From Gimesia alba (GTDB lineage Bacteria; Planctomycetota; Planctomycetia; Planctomycetales; Planctomycetaceae), in assembly GCF_007744675.1 (NCBI RefSeq), contig NZ_CP036269.1, positions 7,013,917-7,077,916 of the forward strand: DNA of 64,000 bases, in the 5' to 3' direction. A program made the position numbers and the translations under genes. The notes beneath the pieces were generated by a model. That model saw nothing but the letters and a program-made list of their open reading frames with translations. It made no database searches and was not told the origin of the DNA. This document shows positions 36,820-45,689 of the stretch, one piece after another. Position 1 is the first letter of the stretch. Each line of letters starts with the position of its first letter.

Positions 36820-39135
36820 TTAGTTTTCTTCTTTCTTTGCCTCCGGTTTTGATTCCGGCTTGGCTGCTTTCTTCGCTTCCGGTTTTGTTTCTGGTTTGGC
36901 CTCTTTCTTTACTTCCGGCTTTGCCGACTTTTCTGGTTTGGGAGCTGGTTTCGGAGCAGGAGTCGGCTTCGCTTTTTCTGGCGCTGGTTTCGGTTTGGCC
37001 GTCTTATAATCAAGCGTGCCGGAGACCGGAACCGAAGCAACCTGGAAGACGTCTTTGGAAAGCTCTCCCTGTACGAAGACAACAAAGTGGAGTTTTTCCA
37101 GAGCAAGAGGTGCACCTGTGAAGTTTGCATTTGATCGTTCTTCATAGGCAGACAGATAATCTGTGAGGCGTCCCTTGAAATCACTCAATGGCACTGATTT
37201 TGTCAGAGACAATTTGCCATCAACGGCAGGGAAGCCGGTTGGTTCGCTCAACATGGATCGTACAATCATGTCATGCACGTTGATCCCGTTAGATGCTTCA
37301 AAGTGCAGTTCGTCTTCCGCAAGTACCGCTACCAGACGCAGAGGTTCTTTAATCTTATCCGTGCCTGTTACATTTGCCTTAAGATCCAGTTTGCCGTCTT
37401 TTGCGACAGCAGACAGATCAATTTTGACATCCGTGTTTTCGGAAAGCGCTGGAATCAAGGCTTCCAGAATCTGTTGATAAGAAGATTCAACCTGTTCTAC
37501 TCCACCGGCAACTCCGGGAACCATTTGACCATTCAAATTGGTAGAAGGAGTTCCACGATGGTTATAGAGGATAAACCGCGCTTCTGAATCCGTATTGGTG
37601 AGGGGATCAGGAGCAGGAATATGCTGATGATATCGTAACACGATGACTTTGGAGTCTGGGAAGGAAGCTTCTACGACACCAGTAGCCAGATCGGCTGCGA
37701 CGCAGGGTGGGCAGGAAGCACCGGTGAATAACTCAATCAACGAGACACGGTTGCCTTTCTTTAAATCAACGTCCTTGGCTTCTTTGGAGACATAACTTTG
37801 CAGAAAGCGCTTGAATGATTTCGTCAGATATTCGTCAAGACCTTCTGTGGAACCATGTTTCTCTTTCCAGAGTGCAGTCAGCGTATCTCGAGGATGTTCG
37901 AACTTGACTGCTTCCGGATTTTGCTTGGAAGCAAAGAGCAAATTTCGTTCTCGACCTGTCAGAGGAGAGCCGGCCAGAATTCCCAAATGATCAATCGCTT
38001 TATCGACACTACCGTGCGATTTTTCATAATTCACCAGCTCTGCCAGTAGTTCACGATTGTGTGGATGCTTTTTCTCCTCTGCCTGAAGCAGTTTACCGGC
38101 TTCCTGAATCTGCTCCTTGTTGTCAGATTTCAGGCCCACACGTGCTTTGGCCAGCGCCATGTCCAGGTCCCAACCTTTGAGGGGTTTGACGCCCTCTTTG
38201 ATCAACTTGTCTGCCTGATCCAGATATTTTGTTGCCAGACTGGAATCAGAATCGCTTCGGGCTAACATCGAACCAACACTGATCAATGAACTGACCTGTT
38301 GTCGATTTCCCCAGATACCAGCGGTTTCGATATAACGATTGATGATTTCTTCCAGCGTTTTAGCATCCTTTTTCTGGCTGAGCGCAATGGCGACCAGAGC
38401 TGGATAAGCATCCATTGTCAGCGGAACCGTCTTCATCTTTTGAGTAAAATCGTTTAACTGCTCGAATGCATCCTTCGATTGCATTGCCTGCATTAATTCC
38501 TGCGCACCAGGTGAAGGCATTGGTTCCTTGATGCGGGAAAGATCTTTTTCAGTGGTCGGCAGCAGGAGGGCGGGAGTACTACTTTCATTATTGAAAGAGA
38601 TCGTTCCCAGAATCGCAACTCCATCCAACTTGCCCTGAAAATTCAAACGGACAAATTCTTCACCGTCGTTTAACAGGCTTTCTTCAAATTCGACCGTCTT
38701 TTCAGTCGCTTTGGATGAGATAATTTTTCCCGGTGCAATTTCCGCACCTTTGGAGAGTAACACAACTGCGGCGGGTTCTTCTTCTGATTTTTTATCTGAC
38801 TCCGCAGAGGCTTCCGGGGGAGTGATTTTGAACAAGTACAGAGGCATCATGCTTTGTTGCTGCGGCAGCATTAATACCCAGGTCCCCTTCACACTCGTCG
38901 GTAATTCGGGAGCCTTGGGTTTCTCGGGGTCCCCCTCTTTCGTTTCACCCGACTTGGAAGCGGTCTCTGTTTCAGAGGGGGCTCCTTTTTCCGAATCCAT
39001 GGGAGTGGATTCACTGGCAGATGAAGCGGTAGAATTTTCAGCGCTTGGTTCTGAGCCTTTCTGACAGCCAACAGTGATTGTCAGCAGACAGAGTATCAGG
39101 CTAATACGAGAAATCGAAAGCATATTTGTCCTCAA
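36820..39135 (-). CDS. Large lipoprotein with thioredoxin-like CPPC domain
   Basis: 771 residues. The signal peptide ends in a lipobox (LTITVGC, Cys 24), so it is a lipoprotein. A Ser/Glu/Lys-rich linker (25-80) follows, then a beta-rich domain (KGTWVLMLPQQQS), then helical TPR-like stretches (about 235-400). A thioredoxin-like domain has VSLIELFTGASCPPCVAADL near 465-485; the CPPC pair can be redox active. It continues with KVIVLRYHQHIPAPDPL and NHRGTPSTNLNG, which recalls Omp28/DUF1223-like proteins. A further beta domain precedes a low-complexity tail (about 700-771) of Lys, Pro, Ala and Glu. It is probably periplasmic, perhaps a disulfide oxidoreductase. The tail could contact peptidoglycan or membrane. 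Confidence 0.75.
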   Translation of the reverse strand: MRTNMLSISRISLILCLLTITVGCQKGSEPSAENSTASSASESTPMDSEKGAPSETETASKSGETKEGDPEKPKAPELPTSVKGTWVLMLPQQQSMMPLYLFKITPPEASAESDKKSEEEPAAVVLLSKGAEIAPGKIISSKATEKTVEFEESLLNDGEEFVRLNFQGKLDGVAILGTISFNNESSTPALLLPTTEKDLSRIKEPMPSPGAQELMQAMQSKDAFEQLNDFTQKMKTVPLTMDAYPALVAIALSQKKDAKTLEEIINRYIETAGIWGNRQQVSSLISVGSMLARSDSDSSLATKYLDQADKLIKEGVKPLKGWDLDMALAKARVGLKSDNKEQIQEAGKLLQAEEKKHPHNRELLAELVNYEKSHGSVDKAIDHLGILAGSPLTGRERNLLFASKQNPEAVKFEHPRDTLTALWKEKHGSTEGLDEYLTKSFKRFLQSYVSKEAKDVDLKKGNRVSLIELFTGASCPPCVAADLATGVVEASFPDSKVIVLRYHQHIPAPDPLTNTDSEARFILYNHRGTPSTNLNGQMVPGVAGGVEQVESSYQQILEALIPALSENTDVKIDLSAVAKDGKLDLKANVTGTDKIKEPLRLVAVLAEDELHFEASNGINVHDMIVRSMLSEPTGFPAVDGKLSLTKSVPLSDFKGRLTDYLSAYEERSNANFTGAPLALEKLHFVVFVQGELSKDVFQVASVPVSGTLDYKTAKPKPAPEKAKPTPAPKPAPKPEKSAKPEVKKEAKPETKPEAKKAAKPESKPEAKKEEN

Positions 39136-39282
39136 AAGTTTAGGTGAGATTGATTCCCAAAGCGGTTCGTATTCTGGTTTTATACGAATTCCGTTTGAAT
39201 GTTGATGGATATTAAATAAAAAACGCCAATCTTCTCAAAATAGAGCAGGAAACAATTGTCCTCATCGAAAGTACTTATCTTG

Positions 39283-40698
39283 TTACTGGTAAGCAGGTTC
39301 GAGGATCGGATCCTTGATCGATTTCTGCCAGTCAATCAGTTGTTGTTCCAGTGAATCCGCCGTTTTTTGCCATTTTGCATTGGTCCGTCTCCGGATCAAA
39401 TTTTTCGTTTCCCCCGGATCCGCTTCCAGATCATACAATTCATCCATTCGTTTGGCGCGATAATGTTTGACGAATTTGAATTGCGGAGTACGAATCATCC
39501 GCAGATAAGCCAGCCCGTTATTGTGCAGGTCGTATTGCCCAAACAGAGCGGTCCTGTTCTTGACTGGTTTCCCAAACAGTAACGGGGAATAGTCGATCCC
39601 ATGTAACGTCAGGTTCTCAGGTACGGGCACGTCCAAGGCACCGAGTACAAATTTGAACATATCGACATTCGAAACCATTTCATCAAATTGCGTTCCCGGT
39701 TTGATCACTTTGGGCCAGCGCATGACCAAAGGCACCCGGATTGAGGTATCCCACATGTTCGGTCGTTTAGGACCAGTCACACCCCCGGCAAGCCAGTGGC
39801 CGTTTCCTTTGGTACTGATACCGTGCCGCCCGTTGTTATAGCCGTGGTCACTGGTAAAAATCACCAGCGTATTATCTGAGAGTTGCAACCGGTCAAGTTC
39901 TTTCAGCAGCCTGCCGATATTACGGTCGACTGATGAGATACTGGCATAATAATCCTGATTCGATTTCTTGATCTGTTCTGGAATCACCCCTGGTGCGATG
40001 GGAACATCAATGTCCATTCCCCGATAATGGGCTGCATCTTGATCGGGAACGGGGCCGTAGGGTGTGTGCGGTGCTCGAAAATGCAGGCAGAGGGCAAACG
40101 GCTTGTCCTTGGATTGCTGCAGGAACTGGATGGCGTCGTCTACCAGCAGATCGGGCAGAGGGCCTTTCCGTTTTTTCGTTTCTCCATTGATTTCCAACGT
40201 GGGATCCATGGGACGTGTCCCCCCTGAAAGAAAGCCCATGAAGTGATCGAAACCCATCTGGCTGGGATGAAATCGGTTCTGCTCGCCGAGATGCCATTTC
40301 CCAATCAAAGCAGTCTGATATCCGTTTTTCTGCAGTACTTGCGGCCACGTTGACGCAGACAGTCCAAAGCCGCTTTTTGCTTCATCGGGAGATATATAAT
40401 CTGTGATTTTGAGTTCCGTCGGGTAACGCCCCGAGAGAAACGTGGCACGACTGGGAGAACAGACCGGGGTCGCGACAAACGCATTTGTAAAGATTGCTCC
40501 TTCTCGACCGATTTGATCCATGTGGGGAGTATGAATTTGTTTGTTTCCATACAGCCCCATGGCCCAACGTCCCTGGTCATCAGTAACGATCGAAACCAGA
40601 TTCGGACGTTCCGCGGCTTTACAAGATGTGGCACCACTGAATGGGATGAAAACCAGCATCAGTAATGTGCAGAACGCGTAAGGATGTGTTTTCATCAT
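39283..40698 (-). CDS. Sulfatase (arylsulfatase family, Cys-type), exported
   Basis: 471 residues with a signal peptide (ends near CKAAE). Motifs: NLVSIVTDDQGRWAMGLYGN at the start (metal-binding Asp-Asp), and the maturation motif CSPSR in VATPVCSPSRATFLSGRYP, whose Cys becomes formylglycine. Further motifs are GKWHLGEQNRF, HFRAPHTPYGP and FTSDHGYNNGRHG. The C-terminus has ELYDLEADPGETKNL, typical of the family. It removes sulfate from an organic ester, probably a marine polysaccharide, in the periplasm or outside. No formylglycine-generating enzyme is in the window. Confidence 0.92.
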   Translation of the reverse strand: MMKTHPYAFCTLLMLVFIPFSGATSCKAAERPNLVSIVTDDQGRWAMGLYGNKQIHTPHMDQIGREGAIFTNAFVATPVCSPSRATFLSGRYPTELKITDYISPDEAKSGFGLSASTWPQVLQKNGYQTALIGKWHLGEQNRFHPSQMGFDHFMGFLSGGTRPMDPTLEINGETKKRKGPLPDLLVDDAIQFLQQSKDKPFALCLHFRAPHTPYGPVPDQDAAHYRGMDIDVPIAPGVIPEQIKKSNQDYYASISSVDRNIGRLLKELDRLQLSDNTLVIFTSDHGYNNGRHGISTKGNGHWLAGGVTGPKRPNMWDTSIRVPLVMRWPKVIKPGTQFDEMVSNVDMFKFVLGALDVPVPENLTLHGIDYSPLLFGKPVKNRTALFGQYDLHNNGLAYLRMIRTPQFKFVKHYRAKRMDELYDLEADPGETKNLIRRRTNAKWQKTADSLEQQLIDWQKSIKDPILEPAYQ

Positions 40699-40734
40699 GA
40701 TTCTCTCGCTCCGGAAGGATCTCAGTGAAGCGTG

Positions 40735-41499
40735 TTAACTTCCCAATTCCTGCTTTAGATCTGAAAACTGTTGGTTCAATTGCTCAAGCGATTCTGTCAG
40801 CGTATTGATTTGTTGTTTGAGTGATTGATTCTCGATCTGGAGTTGTTCAATCGCATCACGCATCGCGGTTAGTTCGCTGGAAGCAGCTGGTGCGACAGGC
40901 GGTGCAGTTGATGTACTTTTAACTTCAGTTGGCTCATTTTCGGGTGCTGACTCAAAACCCAGTGTCTTGCCTTCTTTTTCCTGGTACCAGTTGTGATCGA
41001 CTTCAATGCCACGCCGTTCAATGCTTCCATTCGATTGTACGTATTTTCGATCCAGAAGTCCTTTAAATTCCGCCCGTAACTGGTCTAATGTCTCAATCGG
41101 AACCATGCGGCTGGCGCGGCCTCTGAGTTCACCCATAGTTTGACGGCCCCGTAGCCAGAGTTCTGTCAGAATCGCAAGCTGCGGTTCGGTGAATTCAAAA
41201 CGGTGCCGCATGTAGTGCCGATACCGTTCGGTGCGGCCGCTGTCTGAATGTACGACCGCCACGATGCCTTTTTCGCGAAGTGCATCCAGAGTTTCAAAAA
41301 CCTGTGATTCACTGTAATGCGAAATCGGATCACGGTTACTTTTTTGATTGCAGCCTGTCGTCACCGCTTTCAAAGTCAGCGGATACTGGTCGGGGGTGGT
41401 AAACGCTTTCTCTAGTAAAACGCCGAGTACGCGTCGTTCTGGTTTAGAAAGTTCGGTAATGGTAAGAAGATCTTTTTTTTCCTGAGTCGCATCGTTCAT
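40735..41499 (-). CDS. UPF0502 (YceH/DUF480) family protein
   Basis: 254 residues. The N-terminal 180 residues carry the family signatures ELSKPERRVLGVLLEKAFTT, YPLTLKAVTTGCNQKSNRDP, VFETLDALREKGIV and LAILTELWLRGRQTMGELRG, which form tandem winged-helix domains. The C-terminal 55 residues are a linker and a coiled coil (AMRDAIEQLQIENQSLKQQI) that probably dimerises the protein. The molecular role is unknown. Cytoplasmic. It is downstream of the M28 peptidase gene in the same direction. Confidence 0.88.
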   Translation of the reverse strand: MNDATQEKKDLLTITELSKPERRVLGVLLEKAFTTPDQYPLTLKAVTTGCNQKSNRDPISHYSESQVFETLDALREKGIVAVVHSDSGRTERYRHYMRHRFEFTEPQLAILTELWLRGRQTMGELRGRASRMVPIETLDQLRAEFKGLLDRKYVQSNGSIERRGIEVDHNWYQEKEGKTLGFESAPENEPTEVKSTSTAPPVAPAASSELTAMRDAIEQLQIENQSLKQQINTLTESLEQLNQQFSDLKQELGS

Positions 41500-41552
41500 G
41501 ATCTATCATATCTTCCTTAGTGAGCAGAAAGGATGAAACAAAAGTGTCAAAT

Positions 41553-42440
41553 TTAATATCCGCTATGCAGAATCTGTTTGGCCGCTTCCAGGCTTCCCTG
41601 TGCGACCTTGGTTAAGAACTCAAAGTCAAGCGTATCGACCGTGTCTGTGGGTTGATGGTAGTGCGGATTTCTCAGAAAACTGGTATCCGTAATCATTAAC
41701 GCCGGATAGCCGGCATCCCAGAACGGGCTATGGTCACTCAAACGAGTGGCCTGCAACATTTCACCATTCTCAGGTACCTGTAATGCTTCTACGGGCAGTC
41801 CAGTGACTTTTTGTAAGCCTGCTTGAAATGTTTCGATGAGGGCTGTTGAATTTTGATTTCCGACCACGGCGATGAAGTCTCCCGTATCCGGATACAGTCC
41901 CACCAGTTCCTTGGGTAAAGTCTGGCTGCCTGGTGTGGGATCACAGTATCCGAGCATTTCCAGTGAAACCATGCCGCGCAGATCGGTCTGTTGCCCCCGA
42001 TGAAACTGCGCATGTTCTGCACCACCCAGCATCCCATTTTCTTCCAGGTCAAACGCAACCAGTTCGACGCCCCATTTCCAATCTGAATCTTGAAACAGAG
42101 GCAGCAGTCTGCCCAGTTCCAGCAGCGTTGCGACTGCACTGGTGTTATCGTCGGCTCCGGGTGTTTCAGGGCGGGTGTCGAGATGCGCGCCGATACAAAA
42201 CTGTGGTTTATCGGGAGCGGAGAGTCCTGGATGCCGCGCAATCAGGTTTTGCCCGGAAAAGGTCGTCAGCAGGGAATCCTGTGCCTGAAACGGATGCCGC
42301 TCGACTTCCCAACCCGAGGCTGCTAATTCTCGAATGACATACCGGCGCGCCTCTTCCAGTTCCGAACTTTCCGCGGGGCGCGTGGTGCGGCAGAGCAGAT
42401 CACAGTGCTCTTTTAAACGGCTGGTGTCTATATCCATCAT
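41553..42440 (-). CDS. M28 family zinc peptidase
   Basis: 295 residues. Metal ligands are visible in order: GAHLDTRPETPGADDNTSAV (His, Asp), FDLEENGMLGGAEH (Glu-Glu, general base and ligand), an Asp in a later strand, and the C-terminal HYHQPTDTVDTLDFE (His). This is the M28 aminopeptidase/glutaminyl-cyclase fold with two zinc ions. No signal peptide is seen, so it is probably cytoplasmic, unlike many M28 enzymes. Substrate unknown. It is 53 bases upstream of the UPF0502 gene. Confidence 0.88.
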   Translation of the reverse strand: MMDIDTSRLKEHCDLLCRTTRPAESSELEEARRYVIRELAASGWEVERHPFQAQDSLLTTFSGQNLIARHPGLSAPDKPQFCIGAHLDTRPETPGADDNTSAVATLLELGRLLPLFQDSDWKWGVELVAFDLEENGMLGGAEHAQFHRGQQTDLRGMVSLEMLGYCDPTPGSQTLPKELVGLYPDTGDFIAVVGNQNSTALIETFQAGLQKVTGLPVEALQVPENGEMLQATRLSDHSPFWDAGYPALMITDTSFLRNPHYHQPTDTVDTLDFEFLTKVAQGSLEAAKQILHSGY

Positions 42441-42535
42441 CGTGGCTTTCGATTCCTTGAAGTGCCTGCATATTGATGTGTTTCTGGTCCGTCGTTGTTT
42501 TATCCCGATTAATTCAAACTCGAATCGCAGCCGGG

Positions 42536-43072
42536 CTATGACTTCTGAGAAGTTTTGTCACCTGCTGATTCTACGATAAACTGAAAATCTTTGTCACTGC
42601 GCAGCGAATCGAAGTCTGGTTCTTCTTCGATTAATTTCAATAAGCCGGGTTCCATACGCAACGAGCGTCCCAGCCAGGACAGGGCGTTTGTTTTATCACC
42701 GGCTAACGCAAAATAACAGGACAGATTATAGAGTACCACAGGTTCTTCGGCGTGGCTGTGGTAGGCTTCTTCCATCACAGAAATGGCCAATGGCAACTGA
42801 TCGGTGCGTTTGTAACACCAGGCCATGCCCATCAGCGTAGTCAAATTTTCCGGATCGAGATCATAGGCCCGTTGATAAGCATCCAGTGCTTCCGGATACT
42901 GCTTTGCCAACTGGTGTGCCTGCCCCAGCAGTCGATTGTATTTTTCGGAATCTCGATCAGCAGGGTCGATGCGGGAAAGTTCACGCAACGCCTGCTCGTG
43001 CATCTCAAGCATGAGATAACCTTCGGCGGCGTTCAGATGCCGTTTTGGTCGTGAAGCAGGCAGCAGTACCAT
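42536..43072 (-). CDS. Tetratricopeptide (TPR) repeat protein
   Basis: 178 residues, nearly all TPR units: AAEGYLMLEMHEQALRELSR, LLGQAHQLAKQYPEALDAYQ, LMGMAWCYKRTDQLPLAISV, LYNLSCYFALAGDKTNALSW and a terminal partial. Four to five repeats form a protein-binding superhelix. No signal peptide. The partner is unknown. It is downstream of the persulfide operon but separated from it by a strong terminator. Confidence 0.82.
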   Translation of the reverse strand: MVLLPASRPKRHLNAAEGYLMLEMHEQALRELSRIDPADRDSEKYNRLLGQAHQLAKQYPEALDAYQRAYDLDPENLTTLMGMAWCYKRTDQLPLAISVMEEAYHSHAEEPVVLYNLSCYFALAGDKTNALSWLGRSLRMEPGLLKLIEEEPDFDSLRSDKDFQFIVESAGDKTSQKS

Positions 43073-43099
43073 TAGAAAACCTATCGCTGAATAAAAAAT

Positions 43100-43139
43100 A
43101 AAACCTTTGCCCTATTTTAGTGGATCGGGCAAAGGTTTT
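43100..43139 (-). terminator. Rho-independent terminator of the persulfide operon
   Basis: A 13-bp perfect stem AAAACCTTTGCCC (43100-43112) / GGGCAAAGGTTTT (43127-43139) with a 14-base loop, followed by T-rich sequence on the minus strand. It lies 39 bases after the MBL-rhodanese stop. Confidence 0.85.
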
Positions 43140-43178
43140 TCTATTCAACGTGCAACGATATTTTGCTCGTTCATTAAA

Positions 43179-44558
43179 TTATGTGGCAGTGGTCATCGAC
43201 CAGGCTTTATAGCCGCCCACCAGATCAATCACATTGTCGTACCCCTGTTTTTCGAGCAGACTGGCGGCGATCGACGAACGATAACCGCCTTGACAATGTA
43301 CGATCACGGTCTTGTCCTGCGGAATCTCGGCAAGTCGTTCTGTTAAATGATTTAAGGGAATATTCAGACTCCCGGCAATATGCCCCGCGTCCCATTCCGA
43401 GGAGGAGCGAATATCGAGAATCGTGGTCGATTCTTCCAGTTCCTTCAACGCTTGTGCCGAAATTCGCCTTGTCTGCGAGACCAGTTCCGGATGATCCTGA
43501 AGACTGTTGAGCCCCTCTTTCAGGTACCCTTTGACGTGATCGAAGCCGATCCGGCCCAGCCGCATAATCGCTTCTTCAATCTGATCTTCCTCTTCGGCAA
43601 TCACGACAATCGGAGCCTGTTTATCGAGCATCGTTCCAGCCCAGGTTGCATAATGGCCCTCCAGGCCGATATTCACGCTCCCTTTGAGGTGTGCTCCAGC
43701 AAACTCAGTGGCATCTCTGACGTCAATGACCTGGGCGCCATTTTTCAGCATCTCCAGGACTTCATCCAGAGAATACGCGTGCCATGAAGCGATGATGGCT
43801 TCGCTCAATGTCTGCCGGTCTTTCCGGTTTAAGATCGCATCGTGGACAAAGTAATGCGGTGCTTCGGGAAGATCGGTCGTAACCATTTCAATAAACGCCT
43901 CTTTGCTCATGGGCTGAAGTGCGTAATTGTATTTTCGCTGCTCGCCTAAAGTCGTCACGGCTTCACTACTCAACTGCTTCCCACACATGGAACCAGCGCC
44001 ATGTGCCGGGTAAACCAGAGTTTCATCGGGAAGCGTCAGAATTTTGTCATGCAACGAGTCATACAACATACTGGCCAACTCATGCGCCGTCACCCCAATC
44101 GATGCCAGCAGGTCGGGGCGACCGACGTCTCCCAGAAACAGGGTATCCCCTGTTAAAATCATTTTGGGTTGATCCGGGTTTTCATCCAGATCATAAACCA
44201 GCATGGAAATTCCCTCAGGAGTATGACCGGGTGTTTCCAGTGTGGTTAATTTGACCGCCCCCAGTATGAGCTCATCACCATCTGCGAGTGGCTGATACGG
44301 AAACTCGGCTTCCCCTTTGCTTCCCAGATAGATCTGGGCGCCAACGGCTTTCTTCAACTCAATATGACCGGCGATGAAGTCAGCGTGAAAGTGAGTCAAA
44401 ATCACATGCTTAATCTGAAATCCGTGTTCTCGGGCATCTTCCAGATAGATGTCAATGTCTCGTTGGGGATCGATCACCACCGCCTCACGCGTTTTTTCAT
44501 CAGCAATCATGTAAGACGCCAGCGATAAACAATCTAAATAGTAGCGTTGAAAAAACAT
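43179..44558 (-). CDS. MBL-fold persulfide dioxygenase-like protein with two rhodanese domains (CstB-like)
   Basis: 459 residues. The N-terminal 240 are a metallo-beta-lactamase domain with THFHADFIAGH (His56, His58, Asp60), ETPGHTPEG, LTGDTLFLGDVGRPD and VYPAHGAGS. The HADF form, rather than HADH, is that of CstB-type persulfide dioxygenases. The first rhodanese-like domain (about 255-350, VIDVRDATEFAGAHLKGSVN) has no active Cys (IVVIAEEEDQIEEA). The second (about 365-459, ILDIRSSSEWDAGHIAGSLN) has one in IVHCQGGYRSS. In CstB-like enzymes the dioxygenase oxidises a persulfide to sulfite, and the rhodanese passes sulfane sulfur to make thiosulfate. The gene is 30 bases after the rhodanese-DUF2892 gene, under a probable ArsR operator. 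Confidence 0.9.
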   Translation of the reverse strand: MFFQRYYLDCLSLASYMIADEKTREAVVIDPQRDIDIYLEDAREHGFQIKHVILTHFHADFIAGHIELKKAVGAQIYLGSKGEAEFPYQPLADGDELILGAVKLTTLETPGHTPEGISMLVYDLDENPDQPKMILTGDTLFLGDVGRPDLLASIGVTAHELASMLYDSLHDKILTLPDETLVYPAHGAGSMCGKQLSSEAVTTLGEQRKYNYALQPMSKEAFIEMVTTDLPEAPHYFVHDAILNRKDRQTLSEAIIASWHAYSLDEVLEMLKNGAQVIDVRDATEFAGAHLKGSVNIGLEGHYATWAGTMLDKQAPIVVIAEEEDQIEEAIMRLGRIGFDHVKGYLKEGLNSLQDHPELVSQTRRISAQALKELEESTTILDIRSSSEWDAGHIAGSLNIPLNHLTERLAEIPQDKTVIVHCQGGYRSSIAASLLEKQGYDNVIDLVGGYKAWSMTTAT

Positions 44559-44588
44559 GGTTTAGTTCCTTCTCTCTCGAATGGATTC

Positions 44589-45149
44589 TTACACACTGCA
44601 CTGTGCTTTTTCATCAGTTGCAACCTGATTCCAGGGCATCTTGGCGAGGATCATGGCCATTCCACAGGTATCGGTAATTCCAGCAAACATCAGACCGGCT
44701 CCTACAAACGCCGACAGACCACTGAACCAGGGATTTACAAACATTCCTAACAGCGCCCCGGTCAGCACCAGGAAGCCAGCGGCAATCCGTACCTGTCGCT
44801 CCAGCGAAATCGTCTTCTTGCCACGATTCACAGGCAGCCCCAATTGATCCCAGGCTTTCGTACCTCCCTCGACGCTGACGACGTTAGTTACGCCCGATTC
44901 AAGCAGCTTCTGACACGCCATCGAAGAACGGTTGCCGCTTTGACAAATCACATAGACTGTCGCGTCGCCATTTCCATTGGTCCGTTCTTTAATGTGATCT
45001 GCACACAATTTGTCCAAAGGAATATTCACGGCGATCGGCGCATGCACTTCGCGAAACTCCGCGGGCGTTCGCACGTCAATCACGTCGACGCCTTTTTCTT
45101 TATGCAGCTTGGCCAACTCGTCCGGTTTGATTGTTTTGACTTCTGCCAT
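44589..45149 (-). CDS. Rhodanese-DUF2892 membrane protein (YgaP-like)
   Basis: 186 residues. Residues 1-105 are a rhodanese domain (VDVIDVRTPAEFREVHAPIA) with active-site Cys in VYVICQSGNRSSMACQ. Residues 120-175 hold two membrane helices of DUF2892 (RQVRIAAGFLVLTGALLGMF and GLSAFVGAGLMFAGITDTCG). This is the arrangement of E. coli YgaP, an inner-membrane sulfurtransferase. A GAGGTGA ribosome site precedes the ATG. It is the first gene of the two-gene operon with the MBL-rhodanese gene, and the palindrome at 45164-45183 lies directly in front of it. Confidence 0.9.
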   Translation of the reverse strand: MAEVKTIKPDELAKLHKEKGVDVIDVRTPAEFREVHAPIAVNIPLDKLCADHIKERTNGNGDATVYVICQSGNRSSMACQKLLESGVTNVVSVEGGTKAWDQLGLPVNRGKKTISLERQVRIAAGFLVLTGALLGMFVNPWFSGLSAFVGAGLMFAGITDTCGMAMILAKMPWNQVATDEKAQCSV

Positions 45150-45163
45150 TTTTTCACCTCGTC

Positions 45164-45183
45164 ATGTCGTAATTTTACGACAT
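45164..45183. promoter_or_regulatory. Probable ArsR operator of the rhodanese/MBL operon
   Basis: A perfect inverted repeat ATGTCGTAA-TT-TTACGACAT, 15 bases before the rhodanese ATG. It shares the core TCGTRA-N2-TTACGA and outer AT pairs with the palindrome in front of the ArsR gene. Sharing between two units of the same locus supports one common repressor. Confidence 0.7.
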
Positions 45184-45199
45184 ATTGTTTTAAAAAAGA

Positions 45200-45508
45200 T
45201 CACTTCTGAAAAAAACGTCCTTCAATGCAGGCCATCATTTTATTTAAATGGGGCTCGGCAACCTGATAATAGACGCTCCGGCCTTCACGTTCGCTTGTGA
45301 AAAACCCACACCGCTGCATCAGACGTAAATGCTCAGACGCGACGTTGCTGGGAATACCACAGTCTTCTGCAAGCTCACCAACAGTATAGCGACCGCGCAG
45401 AAGCAGTTGTACAATTCGAATTCGGGCAGGGTGCGCTAAAACTTTGAGGCATTCTGCAGCCTCTTCCAGCGCCTGGCCGTTAAAATCGGGGGTTTCTTTT
45501 GTAATCAT
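45200..45508 (-). CDS. ArsR family winged-helix regulator, likely sulfur-responsive
   Basis: 102 residues. The ArsR fold is clear: LKVLAHPARIRIVQLLLRGR, the recognition helix SNVASEHLRLMQRCGFF, and the wing SEREGRSVYYQV. The classical metal motif ELCVC is missing (GELAEDCGIP instead). Cys occurs at 20, 50, 67 and 94, so a dithiol sensor of the SqrR/BigR kind is possible, but I cannot align the exact pair by eye. Its own promoter contains a palindrome like that of the downstream operon, which suggests autoregulation. BigR-type loci pair an ArsR regulator with the same persulfide genes found here. Confidence 0.88.
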   Translation of the reverse strand: MITKETPDFNGQALEEAAECLKVLAHPARIRIVQLLLRGRYTVGELAEDCGIPSNVASEHLRLMQRCGFFTSEREGRSVYYQVAEPHLNKMMACIEGRFFQK

Positions 45509-45526
45509 AGCTTTGTCACCTCATGT

Positions 45527-45556
45527 ATATAATATCGTGATATTACGATATGTCAA
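45527..45556 (-). promoter_or_regulatory. arsR promoter with consensus -35
   Basis: On the minus strand TTGACA (45551-45556, perfect -35) is followed after 16 bases by TATTAT (45529-45534), or after 18 bases by TTATAT (45527-45532). The operator palindrome fills the spacer, so a bound repressor would block RNA polymerase. It lies about 20 bases before the arsR start. Confidence 0.65.
45532..45551. promoter_or_regulatory. Probable ArsR operator of the arsR gene
   Basis: An inverted repeat ATATCGTGA-TA-TTACGATAT with one mismatch between the arms, the same length and core as 45164-45183. It lies between the -35 and -10 elements of the arsR promoter. Confidence 0.7.
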
Positions 45557-45689
45557 TCACAATATTTCTGAATTTTCAGGAAATTCAAGAGCTGGAATTC
45601 ATTCTTTGGTCATTGATTCTTCATAAATGTCTGCCAAAATAGAGACTTAGGACATTCACCAGAACCCACCTTACAACGAGGTCCTCCTC

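Noticed and set aside
36837..37010. Direct DNA repeats at the end of the lipoprotein gene
   Set aside because: They encode the Lys/Pro/Ala/Glu low-complexity tail; this is protein composition rather than a mobile or CRISPR-like repeat.
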